Below are positions 1 to 12,000 of a stretch of 64,000 bases of DNA, one piece after another. The first letter of the stretch is position 1; each line of letters starts with the position of its first letter. The position numbers were made by a program, and so were the translations under genes. The notes under the pieces were generated by a model. It searched no databases. It was not told the DNA's origin and saw only the letters and a program-made list of their open reading frames with translations. Source of the stretch: Harmothoe impar (lineage: Eukaryota; Annelida; Polychaeta; Phyllodocida; Polynoidae); NCBI GenBank assembly GCA_947462335.1, contig OX381721.1:9734001-9798000 (forward strand). The letters run 5' to 3'.

Positions 1-577
1 TACACCACAAAGACTATCTTTGTATATGGGGAGTTCAAAGAAATTTACAATATATACAGCACGTGGTCTCAGTTCAAAATATGTAACAACAAATTTAAAA
101 GCAATGCATCCTGGGCTGTCGTTCGTCATCAGATAAACTATGTGAATTACAAATGTGAATCACATCAACCATAAAAGAGTTATAGCGCATAGGAGCTGTC
201 TGCCTGCCTCCAATGGACACTTTGTTGGAGAACATATTACTATTTTGTGTTTGCTTCAGGCTTATAGAGGAAAATCAATTGGCACGAAAAAACATTCCAC
301 ATTAGAACTGCATTAGTTATAGGAGTACGCGTGTTGGGTTGTAATGGGTGTCAATGTGTTGTATTTGGTGTTGTATTTGAAAAGACACAACAAGTCGATC
401 TCAGAGAACATCAACCTCATAATAGCACCACAAGAAAATATATAGGAGACGTTTACTCACCCATACTCTAAATATCTATCTCCGTGATTCATTAGAGGTT
501 CCCAATATTTATTTACCACCAAGTTACAGATTATATAGCATTAATTCTACCAACAATCGCAATTTGACACTGTGATG
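1..577. other. AT-rich non-coding stretch
   Basis: No open frame of note, no tandem repeat and no clear transposon end was seen here. If the minus-strand frame that follows is a terminal exon, part of this stretch would be its 3' UTR. Confidence 0.4.
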
Positions 578-790
578 CTAATGTAAAGGTCTTTGTTTTT
601 GATATAATAGCAACTTTGGCAAATATGATTTCCCATAGAATTCCCATAGTCTAGCAGCACTACCCATTACAATGCCTATACCTATAAAACATACCCATGC
701 AGCTATAATACCTAAAACCACCAGTGTCCTGGCTTCCTCCATGCTTCCATGTAGCACGGGTGTGTCACAATACAGCATAGTGTCACCCAC
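578..790 (-). CDS. possible exon of a multipass membrane protein (unidentified)
   Basis: This minus-strand frame encodes about 70 residues and ends in TAG. Residues 22-43 form one convincing membrane helix (LVVLGIIAAWVCFIGIGIVM), preceded by EEAR and followed by a basic, aromatic tail that ends near QKQRPLH. A possible acceptor (ctgtcctatag) lies immediately upstream, so the frame can be read as a terminal exon. I do not recognise the family with certainty. The EEARTL lead-in before a helix recalls the second membrane segment of claudin/PMP22-type proteins. The GI-x-AAW...W pattern also recalls the last helix of PIP4P (TMEM55)-type lipid phosphatases, which would fit a CxxC-bearing candidate exon just upstream at 906-950. 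Neither match is diagnostic, and other parts of either family were not found nearby. That this is coding at all is inferred from the hydrophobic pattern and length. Confidence 0.3.
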   Translation of the reverse strand: MGDTMLYCDTPVLHGSMEEARTLVVLGIIAAWVCFIGIGIVMGSAARLWEFYGKSYLPKLLLYQKQRPLH

Positions 791-905
791 TATAGGACAG
801 TTTTTACGATTTCCGCTTGTCTGCTCTCATTATGGGGCCTGTGTCCTACCATGGGTGGGTCATCATCAGAGCTGCAGGAGTGACGGTAGTTAAGGTGCTT
901 CTCAC

Positions 906-950
906 CTGGGTGTGAGGGGTAGTGTGCTGGCAGATAGGACACTTGGCACG
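906..950 (-). CDS. possible 45-nt exon with a CxxC motif
   Basis: On the minus strand a pyrimidine-rich acceptor (caccctcag) is followed by 15 open codons reading RAKCPICQHTTPHTQ and a near-consensus donor (CAG|gtgagaag). The CPxC pair is of zinc-binding type. It lies on the same strand and 5' of the membrane-helix frame at 578-790, so both could belong to one gene. The length is a multiple of three, so skipping would keep frame. The support is only splice-site quality and a short motif, and chance is possible. Confidence 0.18.
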
Positions 951-1000
951 CTGAGGGTGAGGGGTGCATGGTGTACATGGGAGCCGGTGTCACAAGTAAA

Positions 1001-2073
1001 AGGTTTTAGGTTATTATACACAGCCAACTTAAAATTGCAGTTTACATGTGCATGTCTGTGTGTGTCAGTTTTTAACATTTAGATACATGGGTCTACATAC
1101 CTTAGACATTGGGGAAATTGCAACCAACATTTAAACTTGAATGAACCTAGAGAAAAATGCATTAGAGAACTCTCGCACAGTGTGTGTGCTATTAACAAAT
1201 AACAATGCTCAGTTTTTGATATTGCATTAGAAAACATAAGTATTTCCCTTGGTTATATTTATGTACAAACAATTCATATTGGAATTATATAGACACAATG
1301 TCATGCATTTATGCAGTTCTATAGTTTGAGTATTACATCTCTTCTTTCTCATCTAGTCATTTGTCTCCAACAAATATTATAGTAGCCATGCCACGTGTAC
1401 CCTTGGTAACAATTGTTTTGGTATAAATTGTACTCTCCACGTGACCATGCCATGCGCAGACAACACAGATATAAAGATTATCTTGATAATCAAAGATAAC
1501 CAAAGATAACCAATACCATCCAATTCTGTGGTTTGGGAGCTGACCATATCATAACTCTATACCCCAATGTTTGGTTGCAGCAGGCCACTCTCTTTGTGTG
1601 GGAGGCCACCACTTATAGATACTCGGCAGGGGAATAAATGTAGAGGCAGGGGTAGACGGTAAGAGAGGGGTGGGGACCAGGTTGAGGGGTTGGCTGAAGG
1701 GTGGAATGCACGTATTAGGTTACAGACAACGCCCAGTGAAAGGTCAATTGATTTCAAAGACGGTTGAGGGTTGGATAGGGGTGTAGGGGAGGGGATGTAG
1801 AGAAGGTAGGGCCACCATTTCTAGAAGGAAAGTGATTCTAAATAGTTTCATTTTTAGTGTGAACTGAATTGAGACCATAGAGGCACAGAATGGGCAGGCG
1901 CGAAGGATTCTACATCAGCTAACTTGATATTGATTTTGAAGTAAAGTGGAATTCACTGACTTTAAACGAAAACATGTCACAGCTCTTCCCCACAAACTAC
2001 CCTCATAAACAAGGCTGTATGTATACACACAATTTAGTCAGCCACTGACAAGACATATTCAGTCCTGCCGCTC
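1001..2073. other. non-coding, AT-rich
   Basis: No gene is seen. At about 1476-1522 there is a small cluster of GATA-type words with a tandem CAAAGATAAC doublet and a short inverted GATTATC/GATAATC pair. The rest is featureless to inspection. Confidence 0.35.
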
Positions 2074-2087
2074 CTGCCACCTAGTGG
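2074..2087 (-). promoter_or_regulatory. CTCF-like motif
   Basis: The minus strand reads CCACTAGGTGGCAG, which matches the core of the bilaterian CTCF binding consensus at every informative position. It is one of several such matches in the window. Occupancy cannot be seen from sequence. Confidence 0.45.
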
Positions 2088-4155
2088 CGTGTACAGGTAC
2101 CATTATGTATATTTGGCTTCTGACAGGAGGGGCATGGGTGTACATGGGTGGGTTTAGGGTTCCCTTTGATGAGCCTCACTTCCCATCCCATGCCAACGTC
2201 ATGAACTCCAATACCTATATATGGGACAGATGACCCGACTCGAGTATTTTAAAAATAACTATATAAATCATTATTATGTATCATGTATTAAATGTTATTA
2301 AGAAATATAGCACTAACATAAGTATATGTACTCCCTATGATACCATATCTGCAGGGTCTGGGACAGGAGAAGACATATGATAGGGATATTTTGGAATCGT
2401 GAGTCGGGTGTCTGGGGTGTGTGACCTGCAAAGAAACACACCGTCTTTACGCTAGAAGTGGAGTAGATTCAGGGGATGGTGATTGACCGTGTAGTGCCAT
2501 AAGAGGAAGCAGGCAGTGCGTCTGGGGGGATGTGGGGTGTGTGGTTAGTAGAGCCATAGAGTCTTTATATTAGAGAAATGGAGGCTTTAAAATACCCCCT
2601 ACCCTCTCCTACATGGGGGAGCAGCTCAATGGATGATAAATGTAAATCAGAACTGCTCACATCCCTTCAATGCACGTCACCGTCACCGTCAAGGTCCTCC
2701 CAGCATCCCTCACTGGCAGGAAATGAACACACGCCGCTCACCAGCAACCGGAAGTGTGATATGAGCTGCTCGCTTGTCCCGCCAGGCGGCGAGGCGGTGG
2801 CGGTGAGGCTGGGGGCAGTGATCTTCCGCTTTTAACGAGGCCTGCCGCCAGGGGGTGTGAGTGTGAAGGGGGCTAAGTGACAAGGGATTAGGGAAGGGCT
2901 CCCCAGCCGTGCCAGGCTAAATCACGCGGCAATAAAGGATGTTCAATCACCCCCCCCCCCCACCCTGCAGTATGCGCACCACCCCCTCTTCCTAGCAGAC
3001 TTGTAGTTGACCATCCACATCCAGGGGTTTCTGATTCACTGAAAGAGAGGTCTGGGCATTAACAATATCAGAGCCATTTCTGTAGGGGCTTCACTCCTTC
3101 CGAAGGTACGTGGGTCAAATGTGCTTGGTACTTGGCTCATGTCTATAACTCATGTGTCATAATCATGCTTGCGGGTTTCCCGATCTGTAAGGGATCTGGC
3201 AGGACACTTTCCGATTTGTGGGAGGGGTCTGGCCAGGGACCATAACCCCTCCCCGCCCTACCTCCTATCAAGACCTCCTCAGCCCCGTGCTTAGGCCTCA
3301 CTAGCTCCATGCCACGGCGCGCCTCAACGACGACAAGGCGAAATGAAGTCAACGTAATCCGCATAGAGACCTAAGCAGCCGGGTCCGGGGAGAGGGGGTA
3401 AGGCGGAGTTAGTATTAAATAGGTGACGAGGGGGGAATGAGAGGAGAAAGGGCTTGATAGGGGAGTGGAGTTAGGGGAGGTAGTTGGGATGGGAGGGGGG
3501 GGGGGGTTAAGCTGAATTTACGAGCGTTTGATTTGCTTAAGAACTTATCGGTAGCAGAGGCGTGATTCCCGGACGCTGGCAGATAAACGACGGTCGCCGC
3601 AGAGTGACACAAAAGGCGGCACGGTGTTTCCCCACACAGCGCTACTCGCTACCCTCCCCCCCCCCCCCCCCACACACACACTCACTTCTCCCCCCCCCCC
3701 CCCCCAGTCCCTCCCGGTACTCAGTTGGTCGTCGTCGGCGCGACGTGCAAGCAGAGATAGCGAGGGACACAACGTGCTGGGGCCATTAGTCAAAAAGTGG
3801 ACAGGATGCAGGGAATTAAGTGGATCCGTAACGTCGGGGGAGGGGGGGGTGGGGTAGGGGTTAGGGGGTAGGACGTGGGATCCAAGGGTTAACGTTACTA
3901 GCCTAGTGAGAACTCAGAAAGAGAGGCATGGAAAGGGAAAGCATTTAGAGAGACACAGTCTGGGATACTTCATCTTCGGGTGTGGAGGCCGGTCACTAAT
4001 TGTCATCAGACGCCCCCCCCCCCCCCCACTGTGACCCGGACACACTCGGCACAAACTCATTACCTCTCATCATATATACCACTGCCATGAATTAATTACC
4101 CTGGGACAATGCCAACTTTCCATGTACTACTAGCACTTTCCAAGCTGACCATTGC
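2088..4155. other. non-coding with CpG-rich patches and poly-C/poly-G tracts
   Basis: No gene is recognised. A CpG-rich patch lies at about 2660-2860 and includes a CTCF-like word CCGCCAGGGGGTG at 2845-2857. Homopolymer C or G runs occur near 2949, 3495, 3656, 3690 and 4013. A G-rich stretch at 3835-3870 could form a G-quadruplex. Open frames here run through simple sequence and are not credible genes. Confidence 0.35.
3654..3706. repeat. poly-C / CA-rich low-complexity tract
   Basis: Two long C runs are separated by a CACACACACA segment. This is a clear low-complexity tract, and the length may be uncertain because of homopolymer sequencing error. Confidence 0.85.
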
Positions 4156-4301
4156 CCAGGGTCCTCTTTCACAACAACTGCCGTATCTGTCGGGCCGTCA
4201 AAATATGTTGCCGACAGTACAAAGTGAACCTGATCGTCATCGTCAAACCCTAATTTATGTACCCCGACAGATACGGCAGTCGTTCTGAAAGAGGTCCCTG
4301 G
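4156..4301. mobile_element. 146-bp MITE-like inverted repeat (CCAGGG ends)
   Basis: The left end begins CCAGGGTCCTCTTTCACAAC and the right end is its imperfect reverse complement, ending in GAAAGAGGTCCCTGG. The arms of about 39 bp contain the identical block ACTGCCGTATCTGTCGGG. They flank a central unit of about 65 bp. The CAGGG tip resembles hAT-type ends, but no matching 8-bp target duplication was found. There is no coding capacity, and the open frame that crosses it is a by-product. Confidence 0.65.
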
Positions 4302-5320
4302 ACTCCCGGTTAACCGCTTTCTGCAGCCGTACACCTACGCAATATTGTTATCAAACAATCACAGAACAGATAATCACTGGGCTAACAATATTCATATCAT
4401 TATCATTATATCCAGATGTTTTTATACGTCTGATTGATGTCATGTAAGTCCAGGCTGTGGTGGGCTACAATTACCATGACCAAAAATGTACGTTCCTTTG
4501 CGGTTAATTGAAATTGAGAGGTTGTAAACTAGATCACGTATAGCTATATTCAAAAAGGTTATATACTGCAATAATATGATATAATAATTCCTAACTTAGT
4601 TAACAATGAGTGGATATCCATCGATATTAATACATATTTACTCAATTCTCTAGTATAGAAAAGACTCCGAAGCACTTCAATCGCTCAACCCAATATTAAG
4701 CCGTAGTATGCGCATACAGGGGACATCTCCATGCAGCGGCAGGAAACGATTATTGAATTGTCGGCCATTTTTGTGGACGCTGCAGATAGATAGGTTCCCA
4801 TTTCCGGTTTTGATCCGGGTCTTTTCTTCCTGTGGCGCCATCTCCCGGACATAACCGACCACAATCCTTTTCTACTCATGCACCCACCCCTTCCCACACA
4901 CTCTCTGCTGAGCCACTCATTTAAGACTTGCTCAAGGTCGTTGGTAATTCACATTTAATTCAAAAATCCTGTTAATATAATTTTATTCTTAGTAGGCAAG
5001 TGAATTCATTTACAAGTCTTTTCCACTTTGTAACTATGAATGTGCCCCAATGTCATTGGCATTTATGTTTATTTCCCCCTCCACATTATGATTTGTTGCA
5101 AGGGTCTCTATGACAGCCTTGCTATACCTATATTATTTTGGTAAGGTTGTGTATACTAGTATCCTGGCGCCTCTATTTTAGCAAGGTAGAGCTCCGTCGC
5201 CACCAGCCTTCTGTTATTAAAAATGAGGAGTTCATAAACGTCCAAGGACCTCATCCAGTCTACCTTCCCCGCCCCACCTCCCTCCATGATGGCAGCCATG
5301 GTCGTTTCCATGACGTCGTC
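4302..5320. other. non-coding
   Basis: AT-rich DNA with a less AT-rich patch at 4700-4870 that contains a GGCGCCATCT word. I see no gene and no repeat ends. Confidence 0.35.
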
Positions 5321-5378
5321 AACAATGTGGGCCTTTTTAGCGGCTACTTCCGGCGGGCTTGTATTGAGCAGTCAGCGC

Positions 5379-5394
5379 TAGCGCCCCCTACATG
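5379..5394 (-). promoter_or_regulatory. CTCF-like motif
   Basis: The minus strand reads CATGTAGGGGGCGCTA, containing the TAGGGGGCGCTA core typical of CTCF sites. It sits in a small CpG-rich patch (about 5320-5480). Confidence 0.4.
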
Positions 5395-5486
5395 TGAGGC
5401 GGCGAGGTAATGAAGTATTTGTCAGCCGGCCCCTTGTCATGACTCCTCAGCATTAATACTGCCGGCTCCATCACTGAAATTGTGCG

Positions 5487-5690
5487 TTAACCCTTTAAGT
5501 ACGACATGATGCTGCAATGCTGGCACTGCATTGGTGCATCATGCCGACTCTTCACCCGGGAGTGTATCAGTCCAGAAGAGTCAAAATGATGCTTGGATTC
5601 GCCACTGGTGAATTAGTCACCAGAATGCCTTCATTTATTATGACGATAAAATGACACAATGCATTAAAGCATTGTGCTGCCATTAGGGCA
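5487..5690. mobile_element. TTAACCCTTT-family MITE, copy A
   Basis: Starts at TTAACCCTTTAAGTACGACA and carries the family core (GGTGCATCATGCCGAC) and the family 3' block GCATTAAAGCATTGTGCTGCC. The right TTAA has decayed. The ends are like piggyBac-type MITEs, with a TTAA target and CCC tips. Non-coding. Confidence 0.55.
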
Positions 5691-6149
5691 TAAATATGCA
5701 TGGGTATTGAGCAGAGGTGACTGGGGGAGGTGGCACTGAGTGTGGTGATCTAGAGGTCGGGAAAAGGGGGTCATAAACGTAGTAGAACACTGACCCTTCC
5801 TCCCCATGAGTAACTGCTTCCTTTCTCTACGTGTATATGTATTACCCGGTAATGTATATTCATGACTCATATTATGTTTTGTATTATGCATCCTATGACC
5901 ATTGTACCTCTTAAAAATTGGACGTTAATGCACCGACCCCGATCTAAACACCCATGCATGCACTCCCTGCCTTACATTACGCCAATACTGAACCTGCACA
6001 TAGATTTTAAGTCTTAACATCCATCTGCATGCTCAATGCATTGTTAAAGTCAATCTGTATACGCTCTTCATATCTTGACCATTGTACAATTCCATGGGCA
6101 GAGCTGTCGGTGGTTCACTACACAATACCATCACGGTGTATTCCCTCCT

Positions 6150-7250
6150 CCTCCCTTCACCTCCGTGTCCGCAGACTGCTACGGCCACTGCCCGACGACG
6201 TCTCTCCCTCCCCCGCCTCCCCAACGACGCACACAGGCCATATCTAGGGCGGAGGTATTTTAATTAAACGGCCGGGAGGAGACGAGCACAGACGGCGGGA
6301 ATTAGCCTCACGCTGACGGCCGGAAATTTTATCTTGCCGGCGTCTAACGTTTTCATCCGGTTGTTGTCTGGGGCGGCGCCGTAATTTGCGGAATCAATTA
6401 AACGGTGCCGACAGGCGGTTGTGGGGGAGCTGCTGCACTCTCCGCCGCAGAGATCTGCATCAGGACACTGCACCAAGCTGAAGTTGGCAGTGAACACAGA
6501 CAACAGGATAGCGTCTGTCATTGATCTTGGCTTCGTCCCTTCCCAAGCTGACCATGCTTTGAGAGCTGTATTTCCAGAGAGGATCGAGCGAGAGCTTGCT
6601 TCCTGTCCCTGATCAATCGGTATATTCTAATTAAAAAGAGTGTTTGTTGGAAAAAGTAGGATCAATTAGGGCAGAGATGTATTGGCGCGCGGTGATGTCT
6701 GTGTGAAGAAAGGTGAGAAGGAACGGGAGCAGAGAGTGGTCGGGTAGGGGAGGGAGACGAAGGAATGTCGGGATTGGAGCGCCGCGACTCCAGTGCCGTA
6801 ATGAACGAGATCTCTCGCGAGTTGAGACGCCTCCGGAAACAGTTCACTTTGACGGACGCGACGCCGCCCCCACCCCCACTCGCCCACTGCCTTCGACTAC
6901 TCCACCCAACCCCCCGCGACGTGACGATTTATGTGCCGACAGGCTCTCTTTATCTACGTCCCGCCGCCTGCCGTACTATGGACGTCACTGCCTCCGCCGT
7001 CCGTCCAACAACAAAAGGCACGTCACCGGTACAAACCGGAAACGGAACCGGAAACTGTCGTCGTCTGTTTATCGTGAGTGCGCAAACAGCGTCGCGCGCC
7101 GGTCCGGAAGCCACTTGGACGGAGCGGTGCTCGAGGTGTAGGGAGTCCATAGCGAGTGGCTTCAGTGTTGTTTGTGTGTTCGTCGGGTTGTGAGTAGTAT
7201 ACTGGTATAGGGCGTTGTCGGTTTGACGCAGGCGCATGGTAACGTGTCAG
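6150..7250. promoter_or_regulatory. CpG-rich island, about 1.1 kb
   Basis: This is strongly CpG-rich compared with the flanking AT-rich DNA. It contains the exact 10-mer AATTAAACGG twice (6262-6271 and 6396-6405), each a TAAT-type homeodomain word next to CGG. Two overlapping + frames of about 142 codons and several antisense frames run through 6713-7237. They have low-complexity Pro/Arg-rich products and no recognisable domain, so I read them as a by-product of GC content. The island may be a promoter or a developmental CpG island, and direction cannot be set. Confidence 0.4.
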
Positions 7251-8639
7251 GGCGCTCCTTTCAGCACTTGTATATGGAGTGAGGATTGTGTACAATGTAC
7301 ATGTATCTATAAGAATTGACTCTCCTTCACTTTCTCTACTCGCGGTTGTATTGAACGTGATTCATTCAATATCAAGTACTACATAACCAGGAAGCCAATG
7401 CAAACAGCTCGGCGATTTAAGATATTGATTGATAGACGTGAAAGACTCGGAAATCGATAATTCTGACACCTAGCCCTTCAAGCATCATTGGCTTCAGTGT
7501 ACATTAATATCATTATATAGAGGGATACTCTGAAATAGTTGTAAAAGAGCCCACACACAGTTTGCCATCCCTCTCGCTATAGCTCGCCACCAGGGTGCCC
7601 TTAGTGGCTGACACCTCCCTTAACTTTACACACACCAAGAGGCCCATCACTCCCCAACTCCGGGATCTGCCCCCACCCAGCCGTAACACAGCGCCCCTGG
7701 CGGCGCATACAGCCGCCATTAATCCTCAGCCTGAGTTACCGCTGGGCGCCGCCATCTTGCGTCACGTGGGTGTCGTCGCTGGTGTCGGTGGGTACCCGGC
7801 CGGCAAACAGGACGTCGCCGGGGAACAGCGAACTGACGGCCACTTCCGGAATTGATATATATTTTTTTGGTGTGGGCTGGGGGTGCAGGAGCATGATTGT
7901 AGTAATAAATGAGTTTCCGTACTGCTTATAAGTAGTAAGGAACTTGGATATACACAGACACATTTGGTCGCTTGCACTGCCTTCGAGTTGGAAATTGTGA
8001 AGTTTTTGACGTGAGTTTATCACAACTGATGCCAGAGATCCTTTTCCACATAATACATGATCGATGACATTATAAAACACTGTTATCAAAACATAGCATA
8101 ACTCACAGTGCAATGAAAACATTAATCTGAATAATTCACCAAAAGTGACACCCTACTCATACTTGGTCATCACTCTACCCCACCGCCTGCCCCTCCCTTC
8201 ATACATCTAACCACAGCCTCCACACGTCCATCTGCCTACCTGAGTGAGCTCCACACACCTGTAGAAGCAGGTGCGTCCTCCTCCATGCCGTGATACCTGC
8301 CGCACACACCTGGGTGGTGCTGATGACAGAGGGGAGGGGGGAAATCAAAAAGTCAATGCAGAGTCAGACCTAAAAGTCAGATACCCCCCCCCCCCCCCTC
8401 CTTTCCAGCCCCCAATGCAACACCCGCACACCTCACACTGCCTTCCTACCCCAGTCTATCAGGTATCTACTACTGAACTGGTGTGTGTGTGGAACTATAA
8501 AGGTATTCCTAATCCTAATTACCTTTCACGTATCCAAAGCATCACCTGAACCACCCTGAAAGACATACCCAGAATATCTATTCATGCGTCTCCCTGCTGC
8601 TGTTCCATTTGCAATGTACTGAAACCATGGACTGAATAT
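7251..8639. other. non-coding with a CpG-rich patch
   Basis: A CpG-rich patch at about 7680-7860 includes GCGCCCCTGGCGG (7691-7703), whose reverse complement is CTCF-like, and a TTGCGTCACGTGGG word near 7757 with CACGTG. A poly-C run is near 8386. No gene is recognised. Confidence 0.35.
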
Positions 8640-8855
8640 AAATAGCTATATGTGGCATGTGTGCTGTCCCAATGCTTCATGCTCATTTGTCGCCATGATG
8701 CACTAATGTAGATTTGGCGAGTAACTACCCAGCGCTGGATTAGTGCATCATGCCCACCCATCGGCTCTGCATTGATCCTGTAGGGTGCATATATCAGACA
8801 CTGGCGAGCATAGTACTTAGCGCATTGAATCACTACGCTGTCTTCAAATGGTTAA
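8640..8855. mobile_element. TTAACCCTTT-family MITE, copy B
   Basis: Shares CATTTGTCGCCATGATGCA with copy I at 43.7 kb and ends in a TTAA at 8852-8855. The left end is degraded. Non-coding. Confidence 0.55.
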
Positions 8856-8991
8856 GGGAGGTATGGAGAAGTAAATGAGGGGTGTAGAATAGAGTAAAGT
8901 CAGGGAGGTGTGTGCGGCGAGCTATTTGCCTCTCCTGTAGGGACAAATTACGTCGTCGGCGGGAACCAGCAAACAGCACCTGGGTTTGGGA

Positions 8992-9006
8992 CCCGCCCCC
9001 TGGTGG
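8992..9006 (-). promoter_or_regulatory. CTCF-like motif
   Basis: The minus strand reads CCACCAGGGGGCGGG, a near-ideal CTCF core. Confidence 0.45.
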
Positions 9007-12000
9007 CTGAAATGGATATTAGACACGGAATGTCGTCTGCTAAACTGTCGTCTGCTGAAATGGAGACTGTGGGAGGACAGAGAGAGTGCGCTGTGTGCTG
9101 GGTGGGCATGGCTATAGGGAGGAGGTGGCCTGCTGCTAAAGGACCTCCTTGGCGAATGTGCATGTATTTTGGTTTAGCGATATTCAGAAAAAATAAAAGA
9201 CATCCCATTTGTTGCACCCAGCTTGAGTAACGATAACTATTCAGGGGGAAAGGGTGATCTTGATGAGTCCATCATACATGTACTGATATCAGATCTATAA
9301 TAGGTGTCTCATGCTGACTTCATCTTGATTTTTGGAGACACTGCCAACATGGCAGAGCTCGATTATAGCTATGTGACTGGGAGGTAGGCTGAGGACTGAA
9401 TCTTTGGCTGGTCCCCAATACCACCACCGGTGGGGCAGGTATAGGGCCAATTACAGTGGGCTAAATTACATAATAGAGACAAGAGCAGCAATTGATACAG
9501 ATGGCTGCAGATGAAGGCCTTACAGCCTGTATACAGCGGACGGCTACAAGGTGAGGGGGTAATTTGGCTGCTGGTGTGTATAGCAGTGGGTGAGGGGAAG
9601 CTGGTGATATATGGGGGAGTAGAAGGGGTACAGAGCCAACTGCGGCAATCTTTAAGCTGAGCCCAACTTTTGGCAATCATACAATACTTGGGTCAACCCA
9701 ACATGTTGGATGATCCCAACATTTTATGTACCAAACTGTACCCCCGACCATAATTGACTGTGGAGCTGTTCTGGATGAACCAGAGATTTTTTTTGTTAAT
9801 TTCAGTATTATAGACTGTAATATTGCACATATTCAATGAAATTCTGAATTAAATAATATACTGAAATCAGAACTATGACATGCCTATTTGTACCGAGAAA
9901 CCCCCTGTATCAAAGATTGGCCGAGGGCCAAGAGTTTGAGGGTTAAAGCAGAGTTTTATTCTATATTGTGGACTCTATCATTGGGGATTGCCTGAAGAAG
10001 AGAAGGAGGGGTAGAAGCTGTCAAGCACAAGTGAACGGCGCGCGCTGGCGCAGTGGGGGTACAGGGTGAAAGTGGCCTATTTGGGGGTAGTTAATAAGAT
10101 AATAACGACTTGGGGGTGAGCTGTGGGGTCGGAAAGGCAGCCCGCACCTGCATGGGAAAAAACACCACTATACCACCCCTCTTTGCTACACACCTGAAAC
10201 GTACCCTCCCTACCCCCTATACTCCCTTCCTATGTAGCTTCAGCCCTGCCTCCCCGCCCCCTCCCATTTGTACCCTGCTGGAGTAGCAACATGATCGTTC
10301 AATCAGGGCAGGCATGCGGGAGGAACAGGGGGTGGGTGAGGCCAAAAGTAAAATGTGTGTTTTTATGGCATATGGGCCTTTTTGCTTCCCAAACAATGTT
10401 GCCAACGGCTCGCGGATCATTGCTTCAGCTGTTTGTATGCCAAATTCACAGCATAATTTTATTTTGTTTCAAAGCTTAGTGAACAATGTAAAATCCCTGT
10501 GTTTTTTTCTTTGGTCTATATTGGAGGTTTGAAGGTGTGTGAATAAATTAAGTATTGAAGATATAAATCAAGGCTTCTGCACCGACACAGCGAAGGTGGG
10601 TAAATAACCAGCACTGCTTTGTTGCATCATATCGACATTCTAGGAGTGTATCAAGCCTGTAGGCATCTTTATAACTAACAGAAGGGTAGCTGAGTGCATT
10701 AAATCACCATGCTGCAGTTAAACAGTGAACACAGCCTGTAGTGTGTGACTGATGGGGGTGTGGATTTAGGGGGTTCATCCTTGTATGCTACAGGGGGTGG
10801 TTCTGCCTGCAGTAATGGTGGCATTCATGGACACCAGAATAAAGCATCTCACAACCCTGTGTTTGTGGATGTAGTAACGTGGATGGGGGTCAACCCCAGT
10901 TCCGGAGCACCCTGCAGGGAGGCAGGAGGTACACTTCTGTAATGGCTGGGGTCGTGGGGGATAATGGTAACCTTGCCATACGTTTACAAGTATACTGGGT
11001 CATTTCTCAAAAGGTACTCTGACCATAGTATGTAAAAAATAGCTTGAACAAGTTCCTTTGTACCGAGATTGTTAGCATTTCGGAGATATAAAAAAGGCGA
11101 ATAATATAAGAGGGGTGCAGGAAAAAGGGTGCGCTGTGTGAAGCCTGACATGTCAACATTTCAGAAGGTTCCCAAATCCCCCCCCCCCAAATACTTCACA
11201 GACAAAATGCATCATTGCATGCAATGATTGGAGATCCAAGGACATTTGAAAGGAGAAATGAAAATGAGAAAACAACATGAGAAGGAATTGGACCAGATGA
11301 AGCTGGCTGGAATGTTCGTTGGACGTACATATATCATTGTGCATGTGCAGTTGCATGGTGGTGAGACATGTGATGTCGTTGTTAAAGTAGGGGGTTTGGT
11401 GGCTTTGCATGAAACTCCATGGAGATAGATACCCCCCCCCCCACCCCTCCATCTCCCAGCACCAGCCTGCTCCAGGCCACTTTCCCCTGCTAACCACTAA
11501 TAAGCCACATAACTAGGTACACAACCACGTGGTGGAGGGTGGTGAGACGGCGGATGTTGGCGATGTGTAGCCCGTCATCAGGCCTGACAGTGGTAATCAA
11601 CTCAGGTAAAGGGGAGAGGGAGGGGGTGCCTGCACCTGGCTTTGGGTATAGAGGGCTGGGATTAAAACATCGCCTACTGAGATAGCAGTAATTGTGACGT
11701 ACCAGTCAACTCCACACCACCACCTGAAACCTCTCCTCCTACCTCCCACAGCTCATTGGGAGACATCTAAGTCTATACTCATAGGCCTATGTGGTGGATG
11801 CAAGGATAATAAAATATATACTCATTTTATATTTTTGTAACAACAGATTTATATCACATGACATTCATCTTGAAGCTCAAATTGACCACTGAAAAAGACA
11901 CAAAGAACATGCACTCTGATTGTAGATATGATAATTACACGTTTGATATTCTTCATGTGGATTTAATCTAATCAGCACTTGACAGCCATTCAACGTAGAT

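Noticed and set aside
6713..7237. Overlapping 95-142-codon frames on both strands
   Set aside because: They overlap in several frames within a CpG-rich island, have low-complexity products and show no domain; GC content explains them.
11228..11497. Frames on both strands near 11.3 kb
   Set aside because: Short, antiparallel, crossing poly-C tracts; no domain.
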